Below, piece after piece: positions 32,462 through 44,157 of a stretch of 64,000 nucleotides of DNA. The notes under the pieces were generated by a model. That model saw nothing but the letters and a program-made list of their open reading frames with translations. It ran no database searches and was not told where the DNA came from. Both the position numbers and the translations under genes were made by a program. The DNA is from Ashinkailepas kermadecensis (taxonomy: Eukaryota; Arthropoda; Thecostraca; Neolepadidae). The stretch is from NCBI GenBank assembly GCA_034440615.1, contig JAOTOM010004951.1:201501-265500 (forward strand). The letters are read 5' to 3'. Every line of letters begins with the position of its first letter. Positions within the stretch are counted from its first letter, which is position 1.

Positions 32462-34213
32462 CATTGCGTGTAAAGAAAGCATACGACCTTCAATATACCA
32501 GGAGGTGCTGAGTTGACATCAAAAGTAACGTTAAGGATTATACTTTATTAGGTACTCAACGTTTCGGCCAGGGGCCATCGTCAGGAGTGATATAAAAATG
32601 TCAAGTTAAGCAATTGAAAAAAAAAAGCACGCGAGAAAAAAAGCGTGCAAAGACACGTGGAATGCAGAAAAGCCTCCTCAGTGGTGCAGACACTTAAAGA
32701 AACTCCAAACCAGAAACAAACTAGGTCAAGATAGAATCCTCTGAGGAAGCCCGAGCCGATGGTCCACATACATATCGATACATACACTCACGCACATATA
32801 TAGACATAGATCCAATATAACGCGTAATACATGGAATATAAATTATGTTTATGTAATTTAAGTGATATACCAAGACGTCGTTTGCGTGTTTAGTTGCGGC
32901 CGTAGATTACGTATGTGTAGAGATTCGAGGACCTTTAGATCAGCGTTGTCCCTGGCTGTTGCTAGAATTTCTACTTTGAAGTTTGTGTTAGTGTCGCTGT
33001 GTTCCATGTTATAATGTTTGTCGATCATGTGTTCGCCTAAAGGTGTGTATGCTCTTCGAAGTCTGGCATCTCCCAAGTGCTCATTGTACCTATCCCTGAT
33101 ACTACGCTTGGTTTCACCGACATAAAATATTCCAAGACAGCGGTTGCACGTTATTTTATAAACTACGTTTTTTCGCGTGCATCTACCTTTGAGCCCGTTG
33201 ATGCAGGTGTGGCACGTTCTTCTACCAGCAGGGCATGGCGGAATTTCCAGGGCTGAGCGGACCAGGTAAGATTTCAGCGTAGGTCCGCTAGTCCAGGCTA
33301 CCCTAACATGGTTTAGATGAGACGAACGGATGGCTGCGTTTACCTGTCGACATAGTTGGTCATCGACAAATGGAAGTCTCATGTAAACATAGTTGGGATT
33401 ACTACCCGCTCGATGCCGACGTTGCCCACTTATCCTACTCCTGTTGTGAGGGTGAACAGCACGAGCGGCGGAGTGTACCCGATGTGCTGGGTATCCGTTT
33501 TCCAGGAAAAGAGTTGTCATCTTCGCAAGGCTCCGCTCGCATGAAATAGTATCGGAGGAGACTCGTGCTGCTCTCCTCATTTGGGATGTTAAAACGGCCT
33601 TTTTAGTAGCCATCGGGTGGGCCGAATCATAGTGCAAGATGATGGGGGCTGCCATAGGTTTAAAGTACAGTTCGGTGGTGTAGCTCCCATCAGCCTGAAC
33701 TACAAACAACGTATCAAGGAAAGGAATCGAACTGCTATGACCAGTGTGTTCTAAGGTGAACTTGATGCTGGAGTGTTGTTGGTTAATTTCTGCAAAGAAG
33801 TCGAGCAGAGAGGCCAAGCCATGTGTCCAAACACCAAAAATATCGTCTATATACCTCATGTAGAGAGCTGGTTTCAAACCATACGAAGCTAAGAAGATCG
33901 ACTCAAGGCGGTGCATAAAAGCAATCGCTAAAGGAGGTGCACATCGGTTACCCATAGCCACTCCTTTTGTTTGCTTGTACATGGAGTTACCGAAACGTAT
34001 GAGGTTATTGCTGAAAACATGTGTTAGTAATTTCACACAGTCCTGTACCCCAATCCCGAAAAGACAAATGTCATCCAGATTGTCCTCGATTAGACGAATC
34101 ACAGCATCTATTCCCTCCTTTATCGGAATGCTGCCATATAGATTTTTCACGTCCATGGTGAAAACAATACTGCCTTCCGGAAGTTTGGTAGGGAACGTTT
34201 CTTTCACCCTCCG
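32462..34213 (-). mobile_element. Penelope-like element 1, 5'-truncated
   Basis: Minus-strand element: truncated RT, linker, GIY-YIG endonuclease, 3' UTR with AATAAA, and a hammerhead-like core at 32553-32584. It abuts element 2 head to head at about 34213-34217; the shared sequence with element 2 ends at ACACGCAATGT (32462 here, 36248 there). Confidence 0.85.
32553..32584 (-). ncRNA. hammerhead-ribozyme-like core in Penelope 1
   Basis: The minus strand carries CTGACGA, a self-complementary GGCC-CCT-GGCC stem, GAAAC, a possible 2-bp stem III with loop GTTGA, then GTA. These are the conserved core elements of a hammerhead ribozyme; such ribozymes are known in Penelope-like element terminal repeats. 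Stem I is weak, and there is one extra T before stem II. Confidence 0.45.
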
Positions 34214-34219
34214 AACCAA
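32858..34219 (-). CDS. Penelope-like reverse transcriptase with GIY-YIG endonuclease
   Basis: A 453-codon intact frame; the ATG is probably chance because the element is 5'-truncated and homology starts at RVKETFPTK. RT motif A FTMDVKNLYGSI (about 20), motif B GVAMGNRCAPPLAIAF (about 86), motif C MRYIDDIFGVW (about 120, YxDD intact). Then a Cys cluster CPAGRRTCHTC, and the endonuclease VVYKITCNRCLGIFYVGETK (about 352) with the R-x-R-x3-EH element (RDRYNEH, about 375). The RT plus C-terminal GIY-YIG fusion is diagnostic of Penelope-like elements, which copy RNA at chromosomal nicks. The missing N-terminus makes this copy unlikely to be autonomous. Confidence 0.88.
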   Translation of the reverse strand: MVRRVKETFPTKLPEGSIVFTMDVKNLYGSIPIKEGIDAVIRLIEDNLDDICLFGIGVQDCVKLLTHVFSNNLIRFGNSMYKQTKGVAMGNRCAPPLAIAFMHRLESIFLASYGLKPALYMRYIDDIFGVWTHGLASLLDFFAEINQQHSSIKFTLEHTGHSSSIPFLDTLFVVQADGSYTTELYFKPMAAPIILHYDSAHPMATKKAVLTSQMRRAARVSSDTISCERSLAKMTTLFLENGYPAHRVHSAARAVHPHNRSRISGQRRHRAGSNPNYVYMRLPFVDDQLCRQVNAAIRSSHLNHVRVAWTSGPTLKSYLVRSALEIPPCPAGRRTCHTCINGLKGRCTRKNVVYKITCNRCLGIFYVGETKRSIRDRYNEHLGDARLRRAYTPLGEHMIDKHYNMEHSDTNTNFKVEILATARDNADLKVLESLHIRNLRPQLNTQTTSWYIT

Positions 34220-36248
34220 ACCCTACCAAACGTCTCGAAATTGAAACACGTACTATTATCAAGGAAACTTTATCAGGGAAGTTACATAAAGACATAGTGT
34301 TATCTCTCCTTCCTCATTCCAGCCGCACAGCGGAATTATACGGGCTCCCCAAAAAACCACAAACTAGAGGTTCCACTGCGCCCTATAGTGTCGGCGAGTG
34401 GTGACCCCCTAGACAAGTTATCTTGGTTCTTGAGCAAGATTCTGGTCCAGATACTAGCGTTGGTTCCCGCCCATCTGACAAACACGGAGTCGTACCTACA
34501 GAGGGTGAAAGAAACGTTCCCTACCAAACTTCCGGAAGGCAGTATTGTTTTCACCATGGACGTGAAAAATCTATATGGCAGCATTCCGATAAAGGAGGGA
34601 ATAGATGCTGTGATTCGTCTAATCGAGGACAATCTGGATGACATTTGTCTTTTCGGGATTGGGGTACAGGACTGTGTGAAATTACTAACACATGTTTTCA
34701 GCAATAACCTCATACGTTTCGGTAACTCCATGTACAAGCAAACAAAAGGAGTGGCTATGGGTAACCGATGTGTACCTCCTTTAGCGATTGCTTTTATGCA
34801 CCGCCTTGAGTCGATCTTCTTAGCTTCGTATGGTTTGAAACCAGCTCTCTACATGAGGTATATAGACGATATTTTTGGTGTTTGGACACATGGCTTGGCC
34901 TCTCTGCTCGACTTCTTTGCAGAAATTAACCAACAACACTCCAGCATCAAGTTCACCTTAGAACACACTGGTCATAGCAGTTCGATTCCTTTCCTTGATA
35001 CGTTGTTTGTAGTTCAGGCTGATGGGAGCTACACCACCGAACTGTACTTTAAACCTATGGCAGCCCCCATCATCTTGCACTATGATTCGGCCCACCCGAT
35101 GGCTACTAAAAGGCCGTTTTAACATCCCAAATGAGGAGAGCAGCACGAGTCTCCTCCGATACTATTTCATGCGAGCGGAGCCTTGCGAAGATGACAACTC
35201 TTTTCCTGGAAAACGGATACCCAGCACATCGGGTACACTCCGCCGCTCGTGCTGTTCACCCTCACAACAGGAGTAGGATAAGTGGGCAACGTCGGCATCG
35301 AGCGGGTAGTAATCCCAACTATGTTTACATGAGACTTCCATTTGTCGATGACCAACTATGTCGACAGGTAAACGCAGCCATCCGTTCGTCTCATCTAAAC
35401 CATGTTAGGGGTAGCCTGGACTAGCGGACCTACGCTGAAATCTTACCTGGTCCGCTCAGCCCTGAAATTCCGCCATGCCCTGCTGGTAGAAGAACGTGCC
35501 ACACCTGCATCAACGGGCTCAAAGGTAGATGCACGCGAAAAACGTAGTTTATAAAATAACGTGCAACCGCTGTCTTGGAATATTTTATGTCGGTGAAACC
35601 AAGCGTAGTATCAGGGATAGGTACAATGAGCACTTGGGAGATGCCAGACTTCGAAGAGCATACACACCTTTAGGCGAACACATGATCGACAAACATTATA
35701 ACATGGAACACAGCGACACTAACACAAACTTCAAAGTAGAAATTCTAGCAACAGCCAGGGACAACGCTGATCTAAAGGTCCTCGAATCTCTACACATACG
35801 TAATCTACGGCCGCAACTAAACACGCAAACGACGTCTTGGTATATCACTTAAATTACATAAACATAATTTATATTCCATGTATTACGCGTTATATTGGAT
35901 CTATGTCTATATATGTGCGTGAGTGTATGTATCGATATGTATGTGGACCATCGGCTCGGGCTTCCTCAGAGGATTCTATCTTGACCTAGTTTGTTTCTGG
36001 TTTGGAGTTTCTTTAAGTGTCTGCACCACTGAGGAGGCTTTTCTGCATTCCACGTGTCTTTGCACGCTTTTTTCTCGCGTGCTTTTTTTTTTCAATTGCT
36101 TAACTTGACATTTTTATATCACTCCTGACGATGGCCCCTGGCCGAAACGTTGAGTACCTAATAAAGTATAATCCTTAACGTTACTTTTGATGTCAACTCA
36201 GCACCTCCTGGTATATTGAAGGTCGTATGCTTTCTTTACACGCAATGT
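34217..36248 (+). pseudogene. Penelope-like element 2, frameshifted, inverted to element 1
   Basis: The plus-strand copy reaches further 5' than element 1: RLEIETRTIIKE, then LYGLPK, VPLRPIVSASGD, and all RT motifs to YIDD. One shift lies near 34355. Relative to element 1 it also has single-base changes: loss of an A near 35108, gain of a G near 35408, loss of a G near 35462 and loss of an A near 35542. These split the frame into pieces 34388-35122, 35131-35424 and 35529-35852. The GIY-YIG part is otherwise complete. Near-identity to element 1 over about 1.7 kb implies a very recent origin or an assembly issue. The polyadenylation signal is at 36160-36165. Confidence 0.85.
36125..36156 (+). 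ncRNA. hammerhead-ribozyme-like core in Penelope 2
   Basis: Same core as 32553-32584 in the opposite orientation: CTGACGA at 36125-36131, GGCC stem, GAAAC at 36144-36148, possible cleavage after GTA at 36156. The AATAAA signal overlaps just downstream. Confidence 0.45.
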
Positions 36249-36255
36249 TAATATA

Positions 36256-36715
36256 TCCACAATGATTGACCAGGAAATAGGGAATTTCTGAACTATGTAC
36301 GTAATACTAACTACAGTAGTGATATCCAAAAAGATATGGCCCACTTTGGCATTTCACATCAGAAATTAGGACGAACGGACGAACTGATCAACTTTCTTAC
36401 ACACTGCCGACGAAAAGACCTCGTCCACAGGTATATTTCGTGTGCTACAGCTAATGTGAATTCGACTTGCGTTTATAAGTGCGTGTGTTCTTTTTTATTC
36501 GTTTTTTTTCTCGCAGTGTGGGTGGTGAATGGATTTTGTCGAGTTTTTGTGCCTGCAGCAATTTGAATTTTCGACCTGTTCGCCGATCGCAACGAGTGCA
36601 TTGTTTGACAATGGCCTATGGCCGAAACGTCACAATATATATTTACAATTTTTTTCTAACATTGAGTCGTTCCTGGATCTTGAAGATGAACTTAGCTTTT
36701 AATATATCGACACGG
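36256..36715 (+). repeat. fragment of another Penelope-like family
   Basis: A frame at 36336-36566 contains ELINFLTHCRRKDLVHRYI, which resembles the N-terminal FL-x-C-R-x-LIP-type segment of Penelope-like ORFs. GGCCTATGGCCGAAACGTC at about 36612 is a degenerate pLTR/hammerhead motif. The 36620-36702 part is paralogous to 31393-31477 and is an empty site for the MITE (TTAA at 36699-36702). Confidence 0.5.
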
Positions 36716-36825
36716 TTAGGTTAGGTTGGGTTAGGTTTTTAACTTCAAATTTTTTTCAAAATATGTTGAATTTTGTCAACTTTTTTTTCTCTCCAAAGGA
36801 ACGTTAGGCTAGGTTAGGTTAGGTT
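36716..36825 (+). repeat. TTAGG-bearing repeat copy B, left part
   Basis: TCTCCAAAGGAACGTTAGGC and the TTAGG run match CTCCAAAGGGAGATTAGCC at 61412-61430. The copy is split by the 8.6-kb insertion and resumes at 45443. Confidence 0.75.
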
Positions 36826-37039
36826 CAAGGGCGTCGCCACCGGGGGGGCAGGGGGGGCAGTCGCCCCCCCTGCCGTGAAACTGGGGGGGCGGCGCCCCCC
36901 CTGAAATTTGAGGAGGCCCCTATCCGCAAATGCACAGCAAAAAAGGTGAGCAAGGAGGCCGACGGGACAGAATATCATGCTGTCAATGAGGCCTCAAGAC
37001 TGACGAGGCCACCAGGAAATATCATCAGGTCTCTATAAG

Positions 37040-38990
37040 AGACGTAGAACAGAAATTGGGAGGAGGCCCCCAGGACGAAAAGGAGGCCCCCGGGACGAAA
37101 AGGAGGCTCCCAGGACGAAAAGGAGGCCCCAAGACGTAGAACAGAGATTGGGAGGAGGCCCCCAGGACGAAAAGGAGGCCCCAAGACGTAGAACAGAGAT
37201 TGGGAGGAGGCCCCCAGGACGAAAAGGAGACCCCATGACGAAAAGGATGCACCCAAGGACGAAAAGGAGGCCCCAAGACGTAGAACAGAGATTGGAAGGA
37301 GGCCCCCAGGACGAAAAGGAGGCCCCAAGACGTAGAACAGAGATTGGGAGGAGGCCCCCCAGGACGAAAAGGAGGCCCCCGGGACAAAAAGGAGGCCCCC
37401 AGGACGAAAAGGAGGCTCCAAGACGTAGAACAGTGATTGGGAGGAGGCCCCCAGGACGAAAAGGAGGCCCCCAGGACGAAAAGGAGACCCCATGACGAAA
37501 AGGATGCACCCAAGGACGAAAAGGAGGCCCCAAGACGTAGAACAGAGATTGGAAGGAGGCCCCCAGGACGAAAAGGAGGCCCCCAGGACGAAAAGGAGGC
37601 CCCAGGACGAAAAGGAGGAACCAAGACGTAGAACAGAGATTGGGAGGAGACCCCCATGACGAAAAGGAGGTCCCATGACGAAAAGGAGGCCCCCATGACG
37701 AAAAGGAGGCCTCAGGACGTAGAACAGAGATTGGGAGGAGGCCCCCAGGACGAAAAGGAGGCCCCCAGGACGAAAAGGAGGCCCCAAGACGTAGAACAGA
37801 GATTGGGAGGAGACCCCCATGACGAAAAGGAGGCCTCAAGACGTAGAACAGAGATTGGGAGGAGGCCCCGAGGACGAAAGGAGGCCCCCCGAGACGAAAA
37901 GGAGGTCCCCAGGACGAAAAGGAGGCCCCAAGACGTAGAACAGAGGTTGGGAGGAGGCCCCCAGGACGAAAAGGAGGCCTCCAGGACGAAAAGGAGACCC
38001 CATGACGAAAAGAATGCACCCACGGACGAAAAGGAGGCCCCAAGACGTAGAACAGAGACTGGAAGGAGGCCCCCAGGACGAAAACGAGGCCCCCAGGACG
38101 GAAAAGAGGCCCCAGGACGAAAAGGAGGCACCCAAGGACGAAAAGGAGGTCCCAAGACGTAGAACAGAGATTGGGTGGAGGCCCCCAGGACGAAAAGGAG
38201 GCCCCCGGGACGAAAAGGAGGTCCCAGGACGAAAAGGAAGGCGCCAAGACGTAGAACAGAGATTGAGAGGAGGCCCCCAGGACGAAAAGGAGGCCCCCAG
38301 GAGGAAAAGGAGGCTCCCAGGACGAAAAGAAGGCCCCCAGGACGAATGACGCAGTCTATGCGCCCCTACACTCCAACAATCAACCAACCAACCACAGGAC
38401 GAAAAAGATGCACCAAAGGACGAAAAGGATGCCCCCAAGACGTAGAACAGAGATTGGGATGAGGTCCCCAGGACGAAAAGGAGGACTCCAGGACGAAAAG
38501 GAGGCCCCCAGGACGAAAAGGAGGCCCCTAAGACGTAGAATAGAGATTGTGAGGTGGCCCCCAGGACGAAAAGGAGGCCCCCAGGACGAAAAGGAGGCCA
38601 CCAGAACGAAAATGAGGCCCCTAAGACGTAGAACAGAGATTGTGAGGTGGCCCCCAGGACGAAAAGGAGGCCCCCAGGACGAAAAGGAGGCCCCCAGGAC
38701 GAAAAGGATGCCCCAGAACGCAAAGGAAGCCCCCAAGACGTAGAACAGAGATTGGGAGGAGGCCCCCCCCCCAGGACTAAAAGGAGGCCCCAGGACGAAA
38801 AGGATGCCCCTAGAACGAAAAGGATGCACCCAAGGACCAAAAGGAGGCCCCTAAGACTTAGAACAGAGATAGGAAGGTAGCCCCCAGGACGAAAAGGAGG
38901 CCCCAGGACGAAAAGGAGACCCCAGCACGAAAAGGAGGCCCTAAGGACGGAAAGGTTGCCACCGAGACGGGCAAGAAGCCACCCAGGTTA
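37040..38990. repeat. higher-order minisatellite (GGAGGCCCCCAGGACGAAAA)
   Basis: The basic unit is about 19 bp, like AGGACGAAAAGGAGGCCCCC. Every few units a spacer, AAGACGTAGAACAGAGATTG, is inserted before the next GGGAGGAGGCCCC, making a higher-order repeat. The array decays gradually to the right, to about 40000. Long Pro/Ser/Leu- and Lys/Arg-rich frames on both strands are by-products, not genes. Confidence 0.95.
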
Positions 38991-40011
38991 GACGAAAAGG
39001 CTTCCGATGGGTGGCAGGATATTCTTAAGTTGGAAAACGAGGCCCCCAAGACGGAAGAGGATGCCCCTGCAATATAAAATTAAGACCTGATAGGGGAGAC
39101 TTCTCCGGACGCAATAGGGGCCCCAAGACGGGTAAGAAGGTCTGCGCAGGAATGAGAGAAGGCCACCGAGACCAGCCAGATGAGGCCCATATTTTGGAAG
39201 AGGAGGAACCTGGAAGAGAAGATCTAGGACTAGGACGCAAAAGCACCCTGCTAAGAGGATAATGAGGCTCCAGACACATAAGGAGGCCCCCATGACGTGA
39301 GAGGAGGCACCTAATTTGAAAAAGGAGTCACCTAGGAGAGGGTAGGAGTCCCCAGAAATCAAGAGAGTGTCAAAAATGGCACGGAGGCAACCAGGATTGC
39401 AAAAGAGGCTCCAACACCGGAAAGGAGGCCCCCGCATATGAGAGGAGGCCTAAGACGGAAAAGGAAGCCATTGGATATGAGATGAGGTTTCGGGGACGCA
39501 AAAGCAGGCCTCAAATGGGTGAGGTTCCACCGATATAGAAAAGGATGATCCAGAAACGTGGCAGGAGGCACCTAATTCGGAAGAGAACGACACAAGATTG
39601 GAAATGAGACCCCATGATGAACGAGGAGTCGCCTAAAATAGGAGAGAAAGGCCATTGGATAAGAGAGATGGCTCCCAAGCGGAAAAGAAGGCTCGAAGAC
39701 CGCTAAGAAGGTCCCCGGGAAATAACAAGGCCACTAAGATAGGAAAGGTTGCCAGTAATTTGGCAGAGGAGGCGCCTGGGAGAGAAGAGGAGTCCACCAG
39801 GAGATAAGAGACCACCCCTAAGATGGGTAAAGATCGAATCCAGAGCGCAGAGCAGGAGGGCCCCAAGACGTGAGAGGAGGCCCCTAATTTGAAAAAGAAG
39901 GCCTCTAGAAGAAAAATGAGGCACCTGCCGGACTCGGGAAGGAGTAGGTCTCCAGGACGACATGAGGTCCCGAGGACCGGAAAGAGTTCCCAGGAAATGA
40001 GGGGGAGGCCC
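38991..40011. repeat. degenerate flank of the minisatellite
   Basis: Diverged GGAGGCCCC and GGAAAAGGAGG motifs recur at irregular spacing, as expected for an old part of the same array. Confidence 0.8.
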
Positions 40012-40015
40012 TTAA

Positions 40016-40934
40016 CACGCGCCCTGGAGGGCCTCTGAGAATTACGCGCACTGGAGGGGGGGCGGATTTCGCCCCCCCTAAGATCTCGGCTCCTAGTAAA
40101 GCTGGAGGAACGAAATTTGCAGGGTGGATGGGCACGGTAGTGAACTCTATTGTGTGCAATTTTTGTGACCTTAGATCAATATCTCCAAGGTCAAATGAGG
40201 TCAGATTGATAAAATTTTCCGGTTTTGCGTGGCTTGGCTTGTCATCGTTATGGATCGCTGTGATTGCGTTTAAATGCTCAAAAATGGGCATCAATGATGT
40301 TTTGGACATTACTAATGATGCAATGCAGATGCTAGACCCAACATGTGACCTCAGGTCACCTATATAGCACCACTTTATCAGGTCAGTTACCTGTTCCAGT
40401 TACCGGAACCGGCCGCCAGCCCGACTGCTCCGTCGGGCAGCTCGGAGCAATCGGCTTCATGACGAAGGGAGTGAAGTACATGAATAAAGTATGGAAACGC
40501 AAAGACAAACAGTACAAATGACAACCAGTAGTGCATTTATGCCAACATTCCAGTTGATCAAGTTTGGTTCCATTAACCTGTCATGAACTTGATCTGACTT
40601 GACCTTGGTGACCTAACATGACCTTGAAACTATACAGCATATCAATATGCATCAAACAAGTCGCTAGTGTTGCCTAGAACACTTCCCTTTTGTCAGTATA
40701 CTGGAAGCGCATCAGCGCCGATTTTTGTGGTCTGGCGCTATAACATTTTTTGATTTTAGCGGCCCCTAACTTGAAAAATTTTCGGCCGATTTCGATTTTT
40801 CTTGCTTTAAACGACGCGCTGTTCATTTCTAAGCAGGTATACCGAAAATCGCGTATATCGACTGGTAAAATCGGCAGTTATTTGCGAAAAACCGGAGGGG
40901 TGGTCGGATTTCGCCCCCCCCTCCAGTGCGCGTG
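40016..40934 (+). mobile_element. TTAA-flanked MITE, copy 2 (919 bp)
   Basis: Flanked by TTAA at 40012-40015 and 40935-40938, inserted in degenerate minisatellite. Ends CACGCGCCCTGGAGGG and (complement) CACGCGCACTGGAGGG match copy 1 (31478-32402), with few substitutions and small indels throughout. It is nested in the hAT-like element, so it transposed after that element formed. Confidence 0.88.
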
Positions 40935-41249
40935 TTAAGATGGGAGTGATAGCAGGTATGGAAGGAGGTGAGGTTTCTAAAATTGAAGATCCCTCAAGAC
41001 GGGTAAGGCTTTGCCAGGATAAAGGAGGAGGCACACGAGGCGTGGCAAGAGGCCCTAATTTAGCAGAAAATTCCCCTCGAAGATGAGAGGAAGCCCCATG
41101 CCATGTTAAAGGGGCCCCAGAATGCAAGAGGAGGCCCTCCAAGACGGGAGAGGAGGACCATTGAATATGGAGGAGGGTAGGACACACCAGGAGACATCGA
41201 AAACCGGTAAAAAGGCTCTAGGAAATGAGACGACGCGACGGTAGGCTTA

Positions 41250-42127
41250 TAATTTGCAAGAAGAGCCCCCTAATAAATAGTAAGAGTCGAGTCTGGGTAT
41301 TTTAAAATCACGATATGGGCCACAAAAGATCCGGCCGGGGCCCCCGCATATTACGCTGAGCCTGGGGTACCAAAAATTCACGCCCGGACCACGAAAATCA
41401 TGCCAGGGGCACGACAGGTCGTACTGTGCCCCAACAGTCTCATTGGGACCAAGACAAAAGAAGCCGGAGCAACGAAGAACAATCCGGACATGGATAATCA
41501 CTCTGGGATTCCGAACAATGACGCCAAAAGCCTCCAAAACGCATTGGACCCCCAAAAAGTGTCGAGGCCGCTATAGCTGGCGCTAGGGATCCAAGAAATT
41601 GACATCGGGGCCCGAAAGATCACATTGGACCCAAAAAAGTCGCGTCACAGCCCTTGAAAATCACACTGGAGGCCCAGAAGGTCGCGCCGAGGCCCCAAAA
41701 GTTGCAGCTGCCCCCCAAATCAATTTTAACCGGAATGTCACTCTGGGACAAAAAAAAAAGCTCCTTCAGTGGCCGCAGTGCTATATCAAAGGGGCAAATG
41801 CCCCCTCCATCCTGAGAGGGATAAGCTCCCAAGAATCGTGTCGGGGCCTCAAAAATCGCGCTGGGGCCACCAAAATTCGCGTCGGTCCACCAGAATTCGC
41901 GTATGGGTCTCCAAATAAATACGGCGAGCCCCGGAAAACTCGCTCCGAGGCCCGAAAAATTGCGACAGGAACCGCCAAAATCGCGTTGGGGCCACAGCTA
42001 AATATAACGCATCGCACAAACTCGAACCGGGCCCCCCAAATATCGCGCTTGGGACCCACAATTCCCATCGGTAGTCCCGTCGAAGCTTTAAAAAATTGCC
42101 GTCTAGGGCCACACGTAAGCACAGTGT
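41250..42127. repeat. degenerate ~22-bp satellite (GGGGCC...AAAAATCGC)
   Basis: Irregular repeats in which GGGGCC-type and AAAAATCGCG-type segments alternate every 20-25 bp. The array leads into the left arm of the foldback repeat. Confidence 0.75.
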
Positions 42128-44157
42128 GACCACAAACACAAACACGAATCAAGCTGGAGCCCTCCAAAATAAGGATTGATTCCAACAACTAAATGCTCAG
42201 GTAAAAAAAATGGCTCTGGAGCACCGAACATATTATCAGATGCCTTCACAAATTGCGTACGGCACCGAAAAACAAACCGAATCTCGAACATTCGAGGTGG
42301 GATACAGAAACATGGCGCCAAGGGCTCGAGAAATCCGGCCGGGATTCGGACTTTTAAGAAAATCAGAATAGTTTCACAAAATCGTATTGAGCCCAGAAAA
42401 CTGGGGTTGGGTCTCCGGAACCACGCGCCTGGGTGCGATAAGCCACTCTGGGACCTAGAAACATCGTACCGAAGCCCCAAAATTGTACTTGGGCCACACA
42501 AGTGTGCGTCAGAAGCCCAAAATAAACACATCGGGACCCTAAGAGCACAACGGGGGCCGAAAATACAACTGACCCTCCAAAACGCACAGTCTCACAAAAA
42601 GCGACAGGGCCTTAACACATGCGTTGCAGCCATAAATATACATACCGGGAGGTCTAAAAAATACACCGGAAGCTCTCAAGGCACACAGGGGTCATGATAA
42701 CGCACAATAGCCTGAAAAGGTGGCTGGGGCCGCAAAACGCAACATGGTTCCAAAACAAACAAAAAGACCGGGCGCTAAATAAACACATCGGGATCTTCGA
42801 AAACGCCCTGACACGTCAAAAAAACTCCTCGGTGCACAAAAATTCAACAAACCCTAAAACGAGCATGGGGTTCGAAAATGCTTTAGGCCCCTAACAAAAA
42901 TGGCTTGGAGCCATAATACACAATCATAGACCAAGAAAGACGCAACGGGTCCAAAAAAGAACGCCGAGGCTTGGCCTCGGTTCGCTATCAAATCTGGGAG
43001 GATAGCAGCAAAGATATGAAGTGCATCAAAGCTCAGCGGAAACCGCATTTCATAGCTACCAGAAAATGTGGGAAGTAGGAAACTAATGATCGAATTTAAT
43101 CAATCGACTTTTCGAAGCGAACGCCCATGCGAATCATTCCATCACGCCAAATATGGCGCAAGTGTATCATGTGGCAGCAATTAGCCAAACGCAGAAGGCC
43201 TAGCAGAAACCATAGCATCGCACGAAGTGTGGCGAATGCACCGAATACGAAAAATGGGTGTGCACGTGCACTGACGTTGCCGTCGTGGCGACCGGGTGCT
43301 ATGAACTGGAATGCCTGAAATTGTAAAATTTTGTATTTTAAAGTGGTGGGTAATACATTTTACTTTGAAGTTATGGGCCTAATACCTCTTCTAAACCCTG
43401 CTCGTTTTAGGGCTTTGTTGTGTTTTTTTTTGTGCACCGACAATTTTTTACGTGTCGGGGCGTTTTCGAAGATCCCGATGTGTTTATTTAGCTCCCGGTC
43501 GTTTTGTACGTTTCGGAACCATGTTGCCTTTTGTGGCCCCAGCCTCTTTTCCAGGCCCTTGTGCGTTCTCATGGCCCCTGTGCGCCTTGCGAGCTTGCAG
43601 TGTATTTTTCTTAGAGCTCCCGGTATGTTTATTTAGGGCTGCAACGCATGTTTTAGGACCCTATCGCTTTTTGGGAGACTCTGTGCGCTTTGGAGGGTTA
43701 GTTGTACTTTCTGGCACCGTTGTACTCTTAGGGTCCCGCTGTGTATATTTGGGGCTTCTGACGCACATTTGTGGGGCCCCAGCATGATTTTGTGGCTTCG
43801 GTGTGAGTTTTTCTGGGTCCCAGCGCGACTTATCGCGCCCAGGCGCGTGGTTCCGGAGACCCAACGCCAGCTTTCTGGGCTCAACGCGATTTTTATGGAT
43901 CTTTTCTGTTTTTTTTTTAAAGTCCGAATCCCGGCCTGATTTTTCGAACCTCTGACGCCATGTTTTGCATCCCACCTCGATTTTTCGAGATCCGGTCTGC
44001 TTTTCGGTGTCATACGCAATTTTTGAAGGCATCTGGAAAAAAAATGTTCGATGCAACAGAGCCATTTTCCTGACCCGGACATTTATTTGTTGTAATCTCT
44101 CCTTTTTTGGAGGGCTCCAGCTTGATTTTTTGGGATACCGATCCGGGTTTGTGGTAT
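42128..44157. mobile_element. foldback-like inverted repeat with ~770-bp arms
   Basis: The left arm (42128-42895) and right arm (43380-44157) are reverse complements, at about 75-85% by eye. Shared blocks: ATCAAGCTGGAGCCCTCCAA (left) versus TTGGAGGGCTCCAGCTTGAT (right), and AAATAAACACATCGGGATCT versus its complement at about 43470-43490. The arms are built of the degenerate ~22-bp repeat, like the classical foldback elements of flies. The loop (42896-43379) is not repetitive and has no recognised gene. Confidence 0.8.

Noticed and set aside
36975..38840. Long repeat proteins on both strands (up to 404 codons)
   Set aside because: They follow the minisatellite unit, overlap in several frames and have no independent coding signal.
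37148..42980. CRISPR-like regular repeats
   Set aside because: Units are directly adjacent or degenerate with no unique spacers, and the genome is eukaryotic.
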